A DNA stretch of 59,851 nt from an uncultured Bacteroidales bacterium (lineage in GTDB: Bacteria > Bacteroidota > Bacteroidia > Bacteroidales > UBA932), in the NCBI GenBank assembly GCA_944323775.1, contig CALUTT010000005.1, positions 1 to 59,851 on the forward strand, given 5' to 3'. Position 1 is the stretch's first letter. Every line of letters starts with the position of its first letter. A program made the translations under genes and the position numbers. Below are positions 1-8,274 of this stretch, piece by piece. Under the pieces are notes generated by a model that saw nothing but the letters and a program-made list of their open reading frames with translations, was not told where the DNA came from and did not search any database.

Positions 1-782
1 CCTGAGGCATACACAGAATATATCTTGCTTACGGTCAGAGACTCGTCCCTGCTCATCGGGGGGAGAATCCCAGCGGCCGCCTGCGCAAGCGATCTCTTTC
101 CGGACCGGGAGGCCCCTATAATGATCAGATTATGGCCTCCCGAACACGCTATTTCCAGTGCGCGTTTTGCACCGTTCTGGCCTACGATATCAGCCAGATC
201 CGGGATTCCGTCTCTCCGGCAGGACTGCCCGGCATGACGGGCCCCCGAGACAAGACTCCGGCGGGCGGCATCTCCGTCTCCGGACAGCAGAGCGAGCGCC
301 TCGCGCAGGCTGCGGACCCCATAGACCCTGACTTCATCGACTTCACAGGCTTCAAGAGCCGACTCATAAGGCAAGATGACTCCTTTCAGTCCGGCCTTGG
401 CGGCATACTCGGCATACGGCAAAGCACCGGGCACAGGCCTCAACCCTCCGTCAAGGGCAAGCTCCCCCATCAGGAGATAGTCCTCCGGACTGGCAAGCTG
501 GCTGCCCTCCATCGAAGACACTATCCCGACCGCTATGGGAAGGTCATATCCGCTCCCGTTCTTGCGCAGGTCAGCCGGAGCGAGATTGATCACAATCCTT
601 TTTCCGGGAATCCTGTATCCGAGCGCCTCGAGGGCAGTCACTATGCGCAGCAGGCTTTCCTTGACTGCAGTATCAGCAAGACCGACAAGATGTATTCCGA
701 TTCCACGGTCAATTTCAGTCTCCACCGTAACGCCTACGGCATCTATTCCCATGCATTTTGCAGCTTTTATGCGGGTTAACAT
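1..782 (-). CDS. comM: ComM/YifB-family Mg-chelatase-like AAA+ ATPase, N-terminal part (runs off left edge)
   Basis: About 260 residues are visible, read from the ATG at 782-780 to the window edge. The first ~170 residues look like the Lon-protease-like ChlI domain that opens ComM/YifB proteins (VETEIDRGIGIHLVGLADTA near the start, then VINLAPADLRK). The Mg-chelatase AAA+ domain follows, with GQNGAKRALEIA and GGHNLIIIG. Family members are cytoplasmic helicase-like ATPases needed for natural transformation; the role here is inferred. Oddity: the P-loop at residues 223-231 reads GASRSGKRS, with Arg where Walker A needs Ser or Thr. The gene is divergent from tsaE, with only 41 nt between start codons. 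Confidence 0.85.
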   Translation of the reverse strand, partial: MLTRIKAAKCMGIDAVGVTVETEIDRGIGIHLVGLADTAVKESLLRIVTALEALGYRIPGKRIVINLAPADLRKNGSGYDLPIAVGIVSSMEGSQLASPEDYLLMGELALDGGLRPVPGALPYAEYAAKAGLKGVILPYESALEACEVDEVRVYGVRSLREALALLSGDGDAARRSLVSGARHAGQSCRRDGIPDLADIVGQNGAKRALEIACSGGHNLIIIGASRSGKRSLAQAAAGILPPMSRDESLTVSKIYSVYAS

Positions 783-794
783 ATCATATTTTTA

Positions 795-802
795 TATCTT
801 TG
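795..802 (+). promoter_or_regulatory. -7 box for tsaE
   Basis: TATCTTTG matches the Bacteroidota -7 consensus TAnnTTTG and lies 21 nt upstream of the tsaE ATG. No convincing -33 TTG is seen at the expected spacing. Confidence 0.5.
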
Positions 803-823
803 TTTCTCAAAAAAAGGCTCAGA

Positions 824-1249
824 ATGAGACATTCCATCAAAATCTCCGGACTGCAGGATATCGGCGATGCAGCACGGGAATTCCTCAGACTCACTTCCGG
901 ACGCAGGATCATCGCGTTCCGCGCACCAATGGGGGCCGGAAAGACGACGTTCATAAAAGCCGTATGCGAAGAACTGGGTGTCCGCCCGGACGAGATCGCA
1001 TCCCCCACTTTCTCAATCGTGAACGAATACATTGACGCATCCGGAGATAGCATATACCATTTCGACTTCTACCGGATAGAAAATGAAGCGGAGGCCTTGG
1101 ACATAGGGCTGTATGACTACCTTGACAGCGGGAACCTGTGCCTGATGGAATGGCCTGAAAACATCAGACAGCTGCTTCCGGATGAATGTCTGGAAGTGGA
1201 AATCGCCGTAAATGACGACGGCAGCAGGACCGTCAGCTGGGATGACTGA
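824..1249 (+). CDS. tsaE: tRNA threonylcarbamoyladenosine biosynthesis ATPase TsaE
   Basis: A 141-residue protein of normal TsaE length. TsaE is the ATPase partner of TsaB/TsaD in making t6A37 on ANN-decoding tRNAs in the cytoplasm. The P-loop APMGAGKTT is at residues 34-42, followed by the family segments SPTFSIVNEY and YHFDFYRI, and LMEWPENI near the C-terminus. The ATG at 824 is chosen because the upstream in-frame ATG at 758 would add a non-conserved tail overlapping the divergent ComM gene and its promoter region. The 3' end overlaps the convergent lipoprotein gene by 17 nt. Confidence 0.95.
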   Translation: MRHSIKISGLQDIGDAAREFLRLTSGRRIIAFRAPMGAGKTTFIKAVCEELGVRPDEIASPTFSIVNEYIDASGDSIYHFDFYRIENEAEALDIGLYDYLDSGNLCLMEWPENIRQLLPDECLEVEIAVNDDGSRTVSWDD

Positions 1250-2426
1250 CATGGAATGAGACGCAGGTCGGATACCCGTGGAACTCCATCAGTGATCTTC
1301 CGGCCACGGTATCCCATACAGGATGGATATCGCCGTCCATAGAAGCCATCGCCACCGCCAGCCTGCCGCCCGGGCTGCAGGCGGCACACGAGACGGACGG
1401 GAGCAGGCAGTCCCTGAATATTCCATACCCGGCACCGGCCGAAAATACCGTCACGACCCCAGGGTCGGCATCCCGGACCACATGACTCTCCAGGGGTGTC
1501 CAGTAGACCCTGCCGACGAGCGGAGCGAGCATCCTGATCGCCGGAAGTCTCCCTGTCCTGACGACGGCAGAATAGCCCTGCCCTTCAGAGACATTGCAGC
1601 CGGCCACCGCCAACCCGGAGCTTTTCCCCCACAGCCACGCACTTGACAATTTTTTTCCCGCAGTCTCGGAACAGACAGTGGCAGTCTCGCCCCTGATGCT
1701 CTTTATGTCAAGGACCCTGCCCGCATCGTCCCCTTCCTGAAGACAGGCCGTCTCCTCTCCGTCCCTGACTACATATACTTTATTTTCTTCCCTGTAGGAA
1801 AAGCACGGGACGCCTCCATCGAGATACAGCGCCCCGGTATCACCGTATGACGGCTCTCCGAAGCCGCCGAAGACGCTGCCGAGACTGCGGGTCAGGAGCA
1901 CATCCCGGTTCTTCCTGAATACGAACCCCTCCGAGCCGGACACCACAGAAAGAATATACAAGTCACCGCCAAACGGCAGCAGGCCGCACAGCTTCTCTCT
2001 GGAGTAGAAGCGGAACAGCTCGCTGCCATTCCTGAACAGCTGTGTCCCCGCCGGAGTGGAATACTCCGTATAAAGATCCCCGGACACGATATGATGGGTG
2101 TCTGCTGATGGACTGAACGGCCGCCCGGGACCGGCTTCTATTACCAGGACCGGTTCAAAATCATCATACAGGACAATTTCAAAAGGGACATCTCCATGCA
2201 GACTGTCCTTCATCCAGTTATAGTCATCGGCATAGCGCACCGCGGATATCAGCAAAGACGTGTCCGGGCCTGGCATGACAATCCCGTCGCCCGGCGCACC
2301 TCTTCCCGTATCGCGCCGAGGCCTGCCGTTAACAAAAAAAGCATCATATCTGTCACAGGAGACAGACAGTACAAGGAAGCAAACTCCCAGAATACCGGAC
2401 CCGGCAGAGAACCTGAAATGTTTCAT
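1233..2426 (-). CDS. lipoprotein of unknown function, possibly a TolB-like beta-propeller
   Basis: 397 residues from the ATG at 2426. The N-terminus is basic, then hydrophobic, ending in a lipobox (VLSVSC, Cys at about residue 24), so the protein should be lipidated and exported. The body has repeated short beta-rich segments with Gly/Asp turns, for example VYVVRDGEE and a C-terminal CSPGGRLAVAMAS followed by VWDT, as in WD/TolB-like propellers. This resembles the BF3164-type lipoproteins of Bacteroidales, but that is a weak judgement by eye. An ATG at 2492 would spoil the signal peptide and is rejected. It stands alone, convergent with tsaE and separated by 105 nt from the sigma/barrel operon. 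Confidence 0.7.
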   Translation of the reverse strand: MKHFRFSAGSGILGVCFLVLSVSCDRYDAFFVNGRPRRDTGRGAPGDGIVMPGPDTSLLISAVRYADDYNWMKDSLHGDVPFEIVLYDDFEPVLVIEAGPGRPFSPSADTHHIVSGDLYTEYSTPAGTQLFRNGSELFRFYSREKLCGLLPFGGDLYILSVVSGSEGFVFRKNRDVLLTRSLGSVFGGFGEPSYGDTGALYLDGGVPCFSYREENKVYVVRDGEETACLQEGDDAGRVLDIKSIRGETATVCSETAGKKLSSAWLWGKSSGLAVAGCNVSEGQGYSAVVRTGRLPAIRMLAPLVGRVYWTPLESHVVRDADPGVVTVFSAGAGYGIFRDCLLPSVSCAACSPGGRLAVAMASMDGDIHPVWDTVAGRSLMEFHGYPTCVSFHVSHPS

Positions 2427-2531
2427 AGTCAAAGTTTTTCTGCCAAGTAAGCAATAAAAAACGGAAACTGCATGAAAATACGGAAAAATCACTGCAGCAT
2501 CCGTCCCTAATTTACATTTCTTGTCTTTCCG

Positions 2532-3719
2532 TCAGAATGTGAATCGCAATCCTGTATTGAAATTAACGAAAAGAGGCTTCTCGGTCCTGACGCTCTTGGG
2601 CTGTGAGCTGTAGAAATAATACTGGAATCCGGGATCCACGAACAGGCCGATCCTGTCAGTAAGGGTGAATTCGACACCAAGGCCGGCGCCTACCGAATAC
2701 TGGAGTTTCTTCACAGGCTCAGACAATGTCACGTCAGGAGTGGAATACATTGTATACCTGTTTGACACGCACCACTCGACCTCGCCTCCGGCATGAAGGT
2801 AGAACTTTATGCGCTCGGAACTTATCACATCGAAATACAGGTTGAGAGGAATACCCACGTACTGGAGCGAGTGCAGGAAAGTTCCGGCCTGATCGTTGTA
2901 TTCTCCGGTAAAGGTGCGGGTCAGCAGTGTATAGTCAACTCCGGTTCCGGCAGAAACCCTCGGAAGGAAATAGATACGTACACCGAGTCCTACGGTCAGG
3001 GGAACCCCGTAGGATGACGCGCTCAACTCCGATATTCCAGTTCCGCTCACTCCGGGCGACATCATCGCGCCCGCCCTCCTGAACATTCCGTCAGAGTTGT
3101 TCCCCCCGACAAGTCCCTTCGCATATATGGATGGGCTGTTGGGACTTTTTCTAGGCCTGGCGTCACCGGCCTGAAGGACCGCAAAGGGATCGACCTCGGA
3201 AATCACATTCCTGACAGTCCTCTCCGATCCGAGATTACCCTCGGAATCTATCTCATCGATGTCGGGACCGGCGGCAGCATGCCTGCGCTGCACTATGCCC
3301 GATCCTGCGACTGTCTCGGCAGTCGCCCCCGCAAGAGCCGATGCGGCAGACCTGCTCACTGTCAGGGGAAGCATGCCCTCATCGGCATACTCATCGAATG
3401 CGGTCCCGGGCCCGGCATACTCAGTCATCACCCGCGGAGCCTCGGAGACAAGCACCGGAGCAAACGAGCGCCGCCCTGAATGATCATGCGGCAATGACCA
3501 GAAGTGGAAAATACCGAACACGGCACAGGCAAACGCAACTGCGGCGCCCGCCCATCTGTACCAGACACGGCTGCCGCCAGTTTCAACGCCAGCAGACCCG
3601 GATGCCGCATCAAGCTGTGCCTCTATTCCCTTCCACACTCTGCGGGAAGGGCTCACCTGCACATCTGAAAGAAGCGAGCGTACCTGACTGTCGAATTCGT
3701 TCAAATCTGTGTTTTGCAT
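2532..3719 (-). CDS. single-pass membrane protein with C-terminal outer-membrane-type beta-barrel domain
   Basis: 395 residues. Residues 1-52 are soluble and Arg/Asp-rich, and residues 54-74 (around WAGAAVAFACAVFGIFHFW) form one membrane helix. A Ser/Gly/Pro-rich linker runs to about residue 200. The C-terminal ~190 residues have amphipathic beta strands typical of the OMP_b-brl_2 type (VGLGVRIYFLPRVSAGTGVDY, GVEFTLTDRIGLFVDPGFQYYF) and end in Phe. The gene starts 6 nt after the ECF sigma gene stops. Proteins in this position often act as anti-sigma or cell-envelope partners, so the N-terminal cytoplasmic part may bind the sigma factor; this is inference. The combination of an inner-membrane anchor and barrel strands is topologically odd. 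Confidence 0.8.
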   Translation of the reverse strand: MQNTDLNEFDSQVRSLLSDVQVSPSRRVWKGIEAQLDAASGSAGVETGGSRVWYRWAGAAVAFACAVFGIFHFWSLPHDHSGRRSFAPVLVSEAPRVMTEYAGPGTAFDEYADEGMLPLTVSRSAASALAGATAETVAGSGIVQRRHAAAGPDIDEIDSEGNLGSERTVRNVISEVDPFAVLQAGDARPRKSPNSPSIYAKGLVGGNNSDGMFRRAGAMMSPGVSGTGISELSASSYGVPLTVGLGVRIYFLPRVSAGTGVDYTLLTRTFTGEYNDQAGTFLHSLQYVGIPLNLYFDVISSERIKFYLHAGGEVEWCVSNRYTMYSTPDVTLSEPVKKLQYSVGAGLGVEFTLTDRIGLFVDPGFQYYFYSSQPKSVRTEKPLFVNFNTGLRFTF

Positions 3720-3725
3720 CTTGTA

Positions 3726-4286
3726 TCAATACCTTTCTTTGATCTTTGACTGCAGCAGCACCCTGGCTCTCTGAAGCTGCGACCTCGATGTCGTTTCGGA
3801 GATCCCAAGAGCCTCGGCAATTTCCTTGTGGGAATAGCCCTCGATCACATACATGTTGAAAACGGTCCGGAAACCTGGAGGCAGAGCCGATATCATCTTC
3901 ATCAGGTCTCCGTATCCGATCTTCTGGATTGCGCTGGGTTCGTCGCTGGCAATGTTCCAGGCGGCATCAACATCGTCCGTGTTCTTCAGGACATCCTTCT
4001 TCCTGAGACTCATAAGTGCCGTGTTTACAAAGATCTTGCGTGCCCAACCTTCGAAGGAACCGGTCCCCGAATAGCTGTCGAGCTTGGAAAACAAGGTCAC
4101 GAAGCCGTCTTGCAGAACATCTTCGGCCGCGTCCCTGTCTCCCATATAACGGAGGCATATGGCATACATTTTGCCGGACAGAGCGTCGTAGATAGCTTTC
4201 TGCGATTTGCGGTCACCCCGCCTTGCGCCTTCAATCCATTCCGCCTTCCAGGTACCAAGATGCTTCTTGTTACCGAAAAGTTGCAT
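3726..4286 (-). CDS. ECF-family RNA polymerase sigma factor
   Basis: 186 residues from the ATG at 4286. Region 2 covers roughly residues 35-100, with the core-binding stretch DRDAAEDVLQDGFVTLFSKL and the -10-recognition helix GSFEGWARKIFVNTALMSLRKK. Region 4 covers about 130-183, with ALPPGFRTVFNMYVIEGYS and the helix-turn-helix HKEIAEALGISETTSRSQL. No region 1 or 3 is present, as expected for ECF factors. Upstream in-frame ATGs as far as 4409 would read into the divergent TPR gene and are rejected. The gene is followed 6 nt later by the membrane beta-barrel gene, so the two probably form one regulatory unit. Confidence 0.93.
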   Translation of the reverse strand: MQLFGNKKHLGTWKAEWIEGARRGDRKSQKAIYDALSGKMYAICLRYMGDRDAAEDVLQDGFVTLFSKLDSYSGTGSFEGWARKIFVNTALMSLRKKDVLKNTDDVDAAWNIASDEPSAIQKIGYGDLMKMISALPPGFRTVFNMYVIEGYSHKEIAEALGISETTSRSQLQRARVLLQSKIKERY

Positions 4287-4346
4287 TCCAAAAATCGAAA
4301 GAAAATAAAACGTGCTAAAGTAGCCATTTTTTCCCAATAAAATACA

Positions 4347-4354
4347 TACTTTTG
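4347..4354 (+). promoter_or_regulatory. -7 box very close to TPR gene start
   Basis: TACTTTTG fits TAnnTTTG. Only 8 nt separate it from the ATG at 4363, so the predicted leader is a few nucleotides at most. No clear -33 partner is seen. Confidence 0.45.
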
Positions 4355-4362
4355 TGATTGTG

Positions 4363-5610
4363 ATGAAAAAGCCCTCAACCATACTGGCATTGTTCCTGAC
4401 TGCCTGCACCGTAATGACGGCACAGCAGACACCTCAGACCGGAGTGTTCCTCAGAGCCGTAGGCGAATATTCGGAAGGCGAGTACGGATTAGCGCGGCTT
4501 AAACTTGAGGCGCTGCACGAAGAGGCCCCGGAAGACGACGCTGTCAGCTACTACCTCGGCATGTGCGAGATGATGGAGAGGAATACCGCGTCTGCCGAAC
4601 TTCACCTGACCGAGGCTTACCAGCGCGACACCACCAACGAATGGTACGTCTACGCTCTTGTCACTCTGTACAACGCCACGGGGAACAGGCCACGCTTCGC
4701 CGAGTACTGCGAGAAACTCGTAAACATGAACCCGGCGATGTACTCCAACCCCTATACCCTCTCGATGATTGCCGACGTAAGGCTCTCGCAGCGGAATCCG
4801 GAAGCAGCGATATCATATTACGACAAGGCGCTTGACATCGACCCGGACTACATCCCGGCCGAGCTCGGGAAACTCGAGGCGCTCAGGTACTCCGGGAAAT
4901 ATCCGTCATTCTTCACGCTTCTTGACGGATTCATATCCAAACCGGACACGGACGCTTCCGTCAAGAGCAACTACCTCGAGGCAATAATCACGAACATGGA
5001 CGCCAAATTCTACTGGGTCTGGGGAAAGAAGATCGGGGACCTCGTAGACACGTGCCTTAAGCTCCATCCCGAAGACGTAAAGTCAAATCTGCTCAAGGTA
5101 CAGCTCCTTACCATAGAACAGAAGTACGACGAGGCCATGGAACAGTGCTCGGGCCTGGCAAAGGCGGCAATGGCAGCTTCCGACACCGCCAGCCTGGCAC
5201 TGGCATACAATCTGGAGGGGGACATTGCCTACCAGACCGGTGACACCCGCAGAGCATACAAGGCATACGACAAGGCTCTGGAGACGGATCCGGACTGCGC
5301 CCCGGTCCTCAACAACTACGCGTACTACCTGTCCACGGAAAAACGCTCTCTGCGCAAGGCTCTGAAAATGAGTACCAGGGCAGTGGAGCTTGAACCGGAC
5401 AACGCTACGTATCTCGACACTCTCGGCTGGATCCTGTATCTGCAGGGCAAGCCGCAGGAGGCCAAGCCTCATTTCAAGCGTGCCATGATCTTCGGCGGAA
5501 TGGACAGCGCCGTGGTGCTGGACCACTATTCCAAGGTTCTCAAGGCCCTTGGAGAGGACAGCCTGGCAAGTTACTACGAGTCTCTCTCGCAACAGAAATC
5601 AGGACAATGA
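4363..5610 (+). CDS. exported TPR-repeat protein
   Basis: 415 residues with a signal peptide (MKKPSTILALFLTAC..., either a lipobox at Cys15 or SPase I cleavage after TVMTA). Tandem TPR units run along the protein, for example PEAAISYYDKALDIDPDYIP, RRAYKAYDKALETDPDCAP and ALKMSTRAVELEPDNATYLD. TPR arrays are protein-binding scaffolds; the partner is unknown. The stop codon overlaps the ATG of the EnvC-like gene (ATGA at 5607-5610), so the two are translationally coupled and probably act together at the cell wall. The ATG at 4363 is chosen because it gives the signal peptide. Confidence 0.88.
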   Translation: MKKPSTILALFLTACTVMTAQQTPQTGVFLRAVGEYSEGEYGLARLKLEALHEEAPEDDAVSYYLGMCEMMERNTASAELHLTEAYQRDTTNEWYVYALVTLYNATGNRPRFAEYCEKLVNMNPAMYSNPYTLSMIADVRLSQRNPEAAISYYDKALDIDPDYIPAELGKLEALRYSGKYPSFFTLLDGFISKPDTDASVKSNYLEAIITNMDAKFYWVWGKKIGDLVDTCLKLHPEDVKSNLLKVQLLTIEQKYDEAMEQCSGLAKAAMAASDTASLALAYNLEGDIAYQTGDTRRAYKAYDKALETDPDCAPVLNNYAYYLSTEKRSLRKALKMSTRAVELEPDNATYLDTLGWILYLQGKPQEAKPHFKRAMIFGGMDSAVVLDHYSKVLKALGEDSLASYYESLSQQKSGQ

Positions 5611-6818
5611 AAATCAGCAGAATATTGGCAGTGGCGGCGGCATGCCTTGCAGCGGCGGCAACAGCCATGCCGTTGTCCGCCCAGGACACCCAAAGCCAGG
5701 AAATACGCAAGGCAGCCCTCGAAAAAGAGATAGCGCAGCTCGAAAGGCAGCTCAGCGAGAATTCCACGCGAAGCACCAACGCCCTGAACGAACTCACTCT
5801 CATACGCAAGAAACTCTCCAACAGGAAGGAGCTGCTCGCAGACAGTGAACGCGAGATCAAGGTTCTCTCAGACAGCATACGCAGAGCCCAGAACCGGGCA
5901 GATTCGCTGTCATCGAGAATCGAGGCCATGGGCGAGGACTACTCCAGGCTGGTCCGCGGAGCATACCGCAACAGGGACACCGAACTATGGTACATATACC
6001 TGCTCGCGAGCAAAAACCTCGGGCAGGCCGGAAGGCGGTATGCCTACATGAAAAGCCTCTCCTCCCAGATGAATGAGGAAGGGCGCAAAATCATTGACGC
6101 AAGGGCCAGGCTCGACACCGTGCTTACCACTCTGGACAGAATGAAACTGCGCGCCGAAAGCCTCAGGGACCGCCGCAGGCAGGAGATGGAAGATCTCAGT
6201 GACGACGAGAAACGCTCTGACAACATTATAGCCCAGCTCAACAAGGACAAGAGGAAATACCAGCAGCAGCTCAACGAAAAACGCCGGCAGGTGGAAGCGC
6301 TGAACAAGGAGATAGAACGCATCATAGCCCAATACATGGCGGAAAGCGAAAAGAAGGATCAGCCCGGAGGGCAGAAAAAGCAGAACAAGATCGACTACAA
6401 GCTCGCCGCACAGTTCGAGAACAACAAGGGGAAACTGCCATGGCCTGCCGACGGCCCTGTCGTGGAGGGCTTCGGGCAGCACACCCACCCCGTATACTCA
6501 TCGCTTGTCCTCCCGTTCAACAACGGAGTCAACATAGGCCTGTCCCCGGGAGACGAGGTCAGGGCCGTGTTCGACGGCGAGGTGAGAAGCATCATTGTGA
6601 TGCCGGGCTACAACAAGTGCGTACTCGTGCAGCACGGGAGTTACTTCACGTTCTACTGCAAGCTGTCAGAGGTGTATGTCAAGTCATACGACAAGATAAA
6701 GACCGGGCAGCCGATAGGGAAAGTGGACACGATAGACGGACAGACCCAGCTGCATTTCCAGATATGGAAGGAAAGGACGCCGCAGGATCCACAGACCTGG
6801 CTCAGGCCGAAAGACTGA
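5607..6818 (+). CDS. EnvC-like murein hydrolase activator (degenerate LytM/M23 domain)
   Basis: 403 residues. An N-terminal signal peptide ends near PLSAQ. A long coiled coil spans about residues 30-255 (LEKEIAQLERQLSEN onward), followed by a C-terminal LytM/M23 domain at about 275-400. The zinc ligands of active M23 enzymes are missing: the HxxxD region reads NNGVNIG and the HxH region reads FTFYCKL. Family knowledge then points to an activator of a cell-wall amidase during division, as for E. coli EnvC, rather than a hydrolase. It is coupled to the preceding TPR gene by a 4-nt overlap. The 3' end is 9 nt from the convergent transferase gene. Confidence 0.92.
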   Translation: MKISRILAVAAACLAAAATAMPLSAQDTQSQEIRKAALEKEIAQLERQLSENSTRSTNALNELTLIRKKLSNRKELLADSEREIKVLSDSIRRAQNRADSLSSRIEAMGEDYSRLVRGAYRNRDTELWYIYLLASKNLGQAGRRYAYMKSLSSQMNEEGRKIIDARARLDTVLTTLDRMKLRAESLRDRRRQEMEDLSDDEKRSDNIIAQLNKDKRKYQQQLNEKRRQVEALNKEIERIIAQYMAESEKKDQPGGQKKQNKIDYKLAAQFENNKGKLPWPADGPVVEGFGQHTHPVYSSLVLPFNNGVNIGLSPGDEVRAVFDGEVRSIIVMPGYNKCVLVQHGSYFTFYCKLSEVYVKSYDKIKTGQPIGKVDTIDGQTQLHFQIWKERTPQDPQTWLRPKD

Positions 6819-6827
6819 CAGTTCCGC

Positions 6828-7469
6828 CTAACCGGCGACCCATACGAGCACGTGGCGGTCGAAAGTCATGTACTCGAGGTGAAGTTCCTCCTCGAAACCG
6901 TCCTTCTGAATGAATGTGGCATCGAGTTCCCCCTCACCGCGCAGGTGGAAATTGTCAATCTCAATCTGCTCCGCGAAATCCACGTTGTGTTGGGACATCT
7001 TCTTGAAGATGGCCTCCTTTGCGCACCAGTAGATCGCAAGCTGTTCGTTGCGCTTCTCCTCGTCAAGGTCATCTATCTCCTCTTCGGACAAGGCCTTCTT
7101 CTCCACGGCGGAGAAATCCCTGTCCAGAGATTCGCAGTCAATGCCCACTTCCTCTGTATTGTTGCATATCACGGCAACATACTTTTCAGTGTGGGTGATG
7201 CTGAGATTGATTGAGGAGTTCTCGATATAGGGCTTGCCGTTATCGTGGTGGCTCAGATACACCTTCTCCTCGAAAAGGGCGTCAAGCAGAGCCCTTACAG
7301 CCAGTTTCTGTTTTCTGAGAGATTCGCTCTTGACATATGAAATCTCCTCAAGTTCATCTGAAGGCACCGAGCAGAGCCTCCTCAACTCGTCTTCGGTTTC
7401 GGTAATCTGCCAGATGCCGAGTTTCGAGTGATAATCGTCGTCAAGATCTTTTATCAGATAGAGTGCCAT
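6828..7469 (-). CDS. 4'-phosphopantetheinyl transferase (Sfp type)
   Basis: 213 residues, typical for Sfp-type enzymes, which move phosphopantetheine from CoA to a Ser of an acyl or peptidyl carrier protein. Visible motifs are NLSITHTEKYVAV (88-100), the Mg-binding VGIDCES (108-114) and YWCAKEAIFK (147-156). The protein is notably acidic and the gene looks a little more AT-rich than its neighbours. No carrier-protein or polyketide genes are nearby, so the likely substrate is the cellular ACP; this is inference. It is separately transcribed from the downstream face of the crp-like gene. Confidence 0.93.
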   Translation of the reverse strand: MALYLIKDLDDDYHSKLGIWQITETEDELRRLCSVPSDELEEISYVKSESLRKQKLAVRALLDALFEEKVYLSHHDNGKPYIENSSINLSITHTEKYVAVICNNTEEVGIDCESLDRDFSAVEKKALSEEEIDDLDEEKRNEQLAIYWCAKEAIFKKMSQHNVDFAEQIEIDNFHLRGEGELDATFIQKDGFEEELHLEYMTFDRHVLVWVAG

Positions 7470-7488
7470 AAAATATTTTATAACGCGG

Positions 7489-7520
7489 CAAATATAGTGT
7501 TAAATGCCTACATATCCAAA
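7489..7520 (-). promoter_or_regulatory. promoter for the phosphopantetheinyl transferase gene
   Basis: Reading the minus strand, TTTG (7520-7517), 20 nt, then TATATTTG (7496-7489), a full match to the Bacteroidota -33/-7 pattern. The expected leader is about 15 nt. The -33 box abuts the stop codon of the upstream crp-like gene. Confidence 0.7.
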
Positions 7521-8114
7521 TCATTCATCCTTTACGCCACGCATCACCTCGCTTTTGAGCCTGCACAGATACTGAGGCGTGACGCCAAGATATGACGCAA
7601 TGATCTTGGACGGAACGGCTTCAATGATCTCCGGCCTGTTCCTTATTACAGACAGATATCTGTCCCTCGCCGTACCGTTGATCAGGTACAGCTTGTGTTC
7701 GCAGGAGTATAGCTGACCCATGGCAAGGTTGAACATCCAGCGGCTGAATTCCGGGATATCCTGCAGCATCGAGTCGAACCTGGTCTTGGACATCCGGAGC
7801 AGAGTCGCCTTCGCCTTGCAGGTCTCGGCAAGCAGGAAAGCCGGCTGCCTCATATAGTATGAATGGGGCGAGAGTATCACGGTCCCCGGGGTGGCAAAGC
7901 CGAAAGTTATGTCTTTGCCTTCCTCATAGTGGAACAGCCTTATTATCCCTTCCTTCAGGCAGTACACATCGCTGTTCACCTTGCCGAAATCGATAAGCCT
8001 CTCCCTCGGCCGGACCGTTATCTCTTCCATAGAGCCGAGGAATTCGTCAAGAATACTGTCAGAAGGATCGAAATTGCCCTCTTGCCGCAGCAGCCGTTTC
8101 AACTCGTTGTACAT
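7521..8114 (-). CDS. Crp/Fnr-family transcription regulator
   Basis: 197 residues. The N-terminal cyclic-nucleotide-binding-type beta-roll covers about residues 20-115 (RPRERLIDFGKVNSDVYCLKEG, ITFGFATPGTVI). A dimerisation helix follows, and the C-terminal helix-turn-helix includes KIIASYLGVTPQYLCRLKSE. There is no Fnr-type N-terminal cysteine cluster, so it is not an obvious iron-sulfur oxygen sensor; the ligand is unknown. TATATTTG on the minus strand at 8147-8140 supplies a -7 box and a leader of about 20 nt. It is divergent from mdh, with 160 nt between the start codons, so it might regulate mdh; this is inference only. Confidence 0.9.
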   Translation of the reverse strand: MYNELKRLLRQEGNFDPSDSILDEFLGSMEEITVRPRERLIDFGKVNSDVYCLKEGIIRLFHYEEGKDITFGFATPGTVILSPHSYYMRQPAFLLAETCKAKATLLRMSKTRFDSMLQDIPEFSRWMFNLAMGQLYSCEHKLYLINGTARDRYLSVIRNRPEIIEAVPSKIIASYLGVTPQYLCRLKSEVMRGVKDE

Positions 8115-8208
8115 CCGAATGTTGTCTGATTGTCCTTTGCAAATATAATGAAATTTTGGGCCGCGCGGCAGGAATGGCCCCGCATCTCTGCCAAAAGAGC
8201 CTTAACTA

Positions 8209-8239
8209 TTGTTCGGCACACGGCTTTTTAGTATATTTG
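8209..8239 (+). promoter_or_regulatory. mdh promoter
   Basis: TTG at 8209-8211, 20 nt, then TATATTTG at 8232-8239. This is a full -33/-7 match, with the ATG 35 nt beyond the -7 box. Confidence 0.75.
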
Positions 8240-8274
8240 CGAGGTTTAAATATTGCACTATTATTTTTGATACC

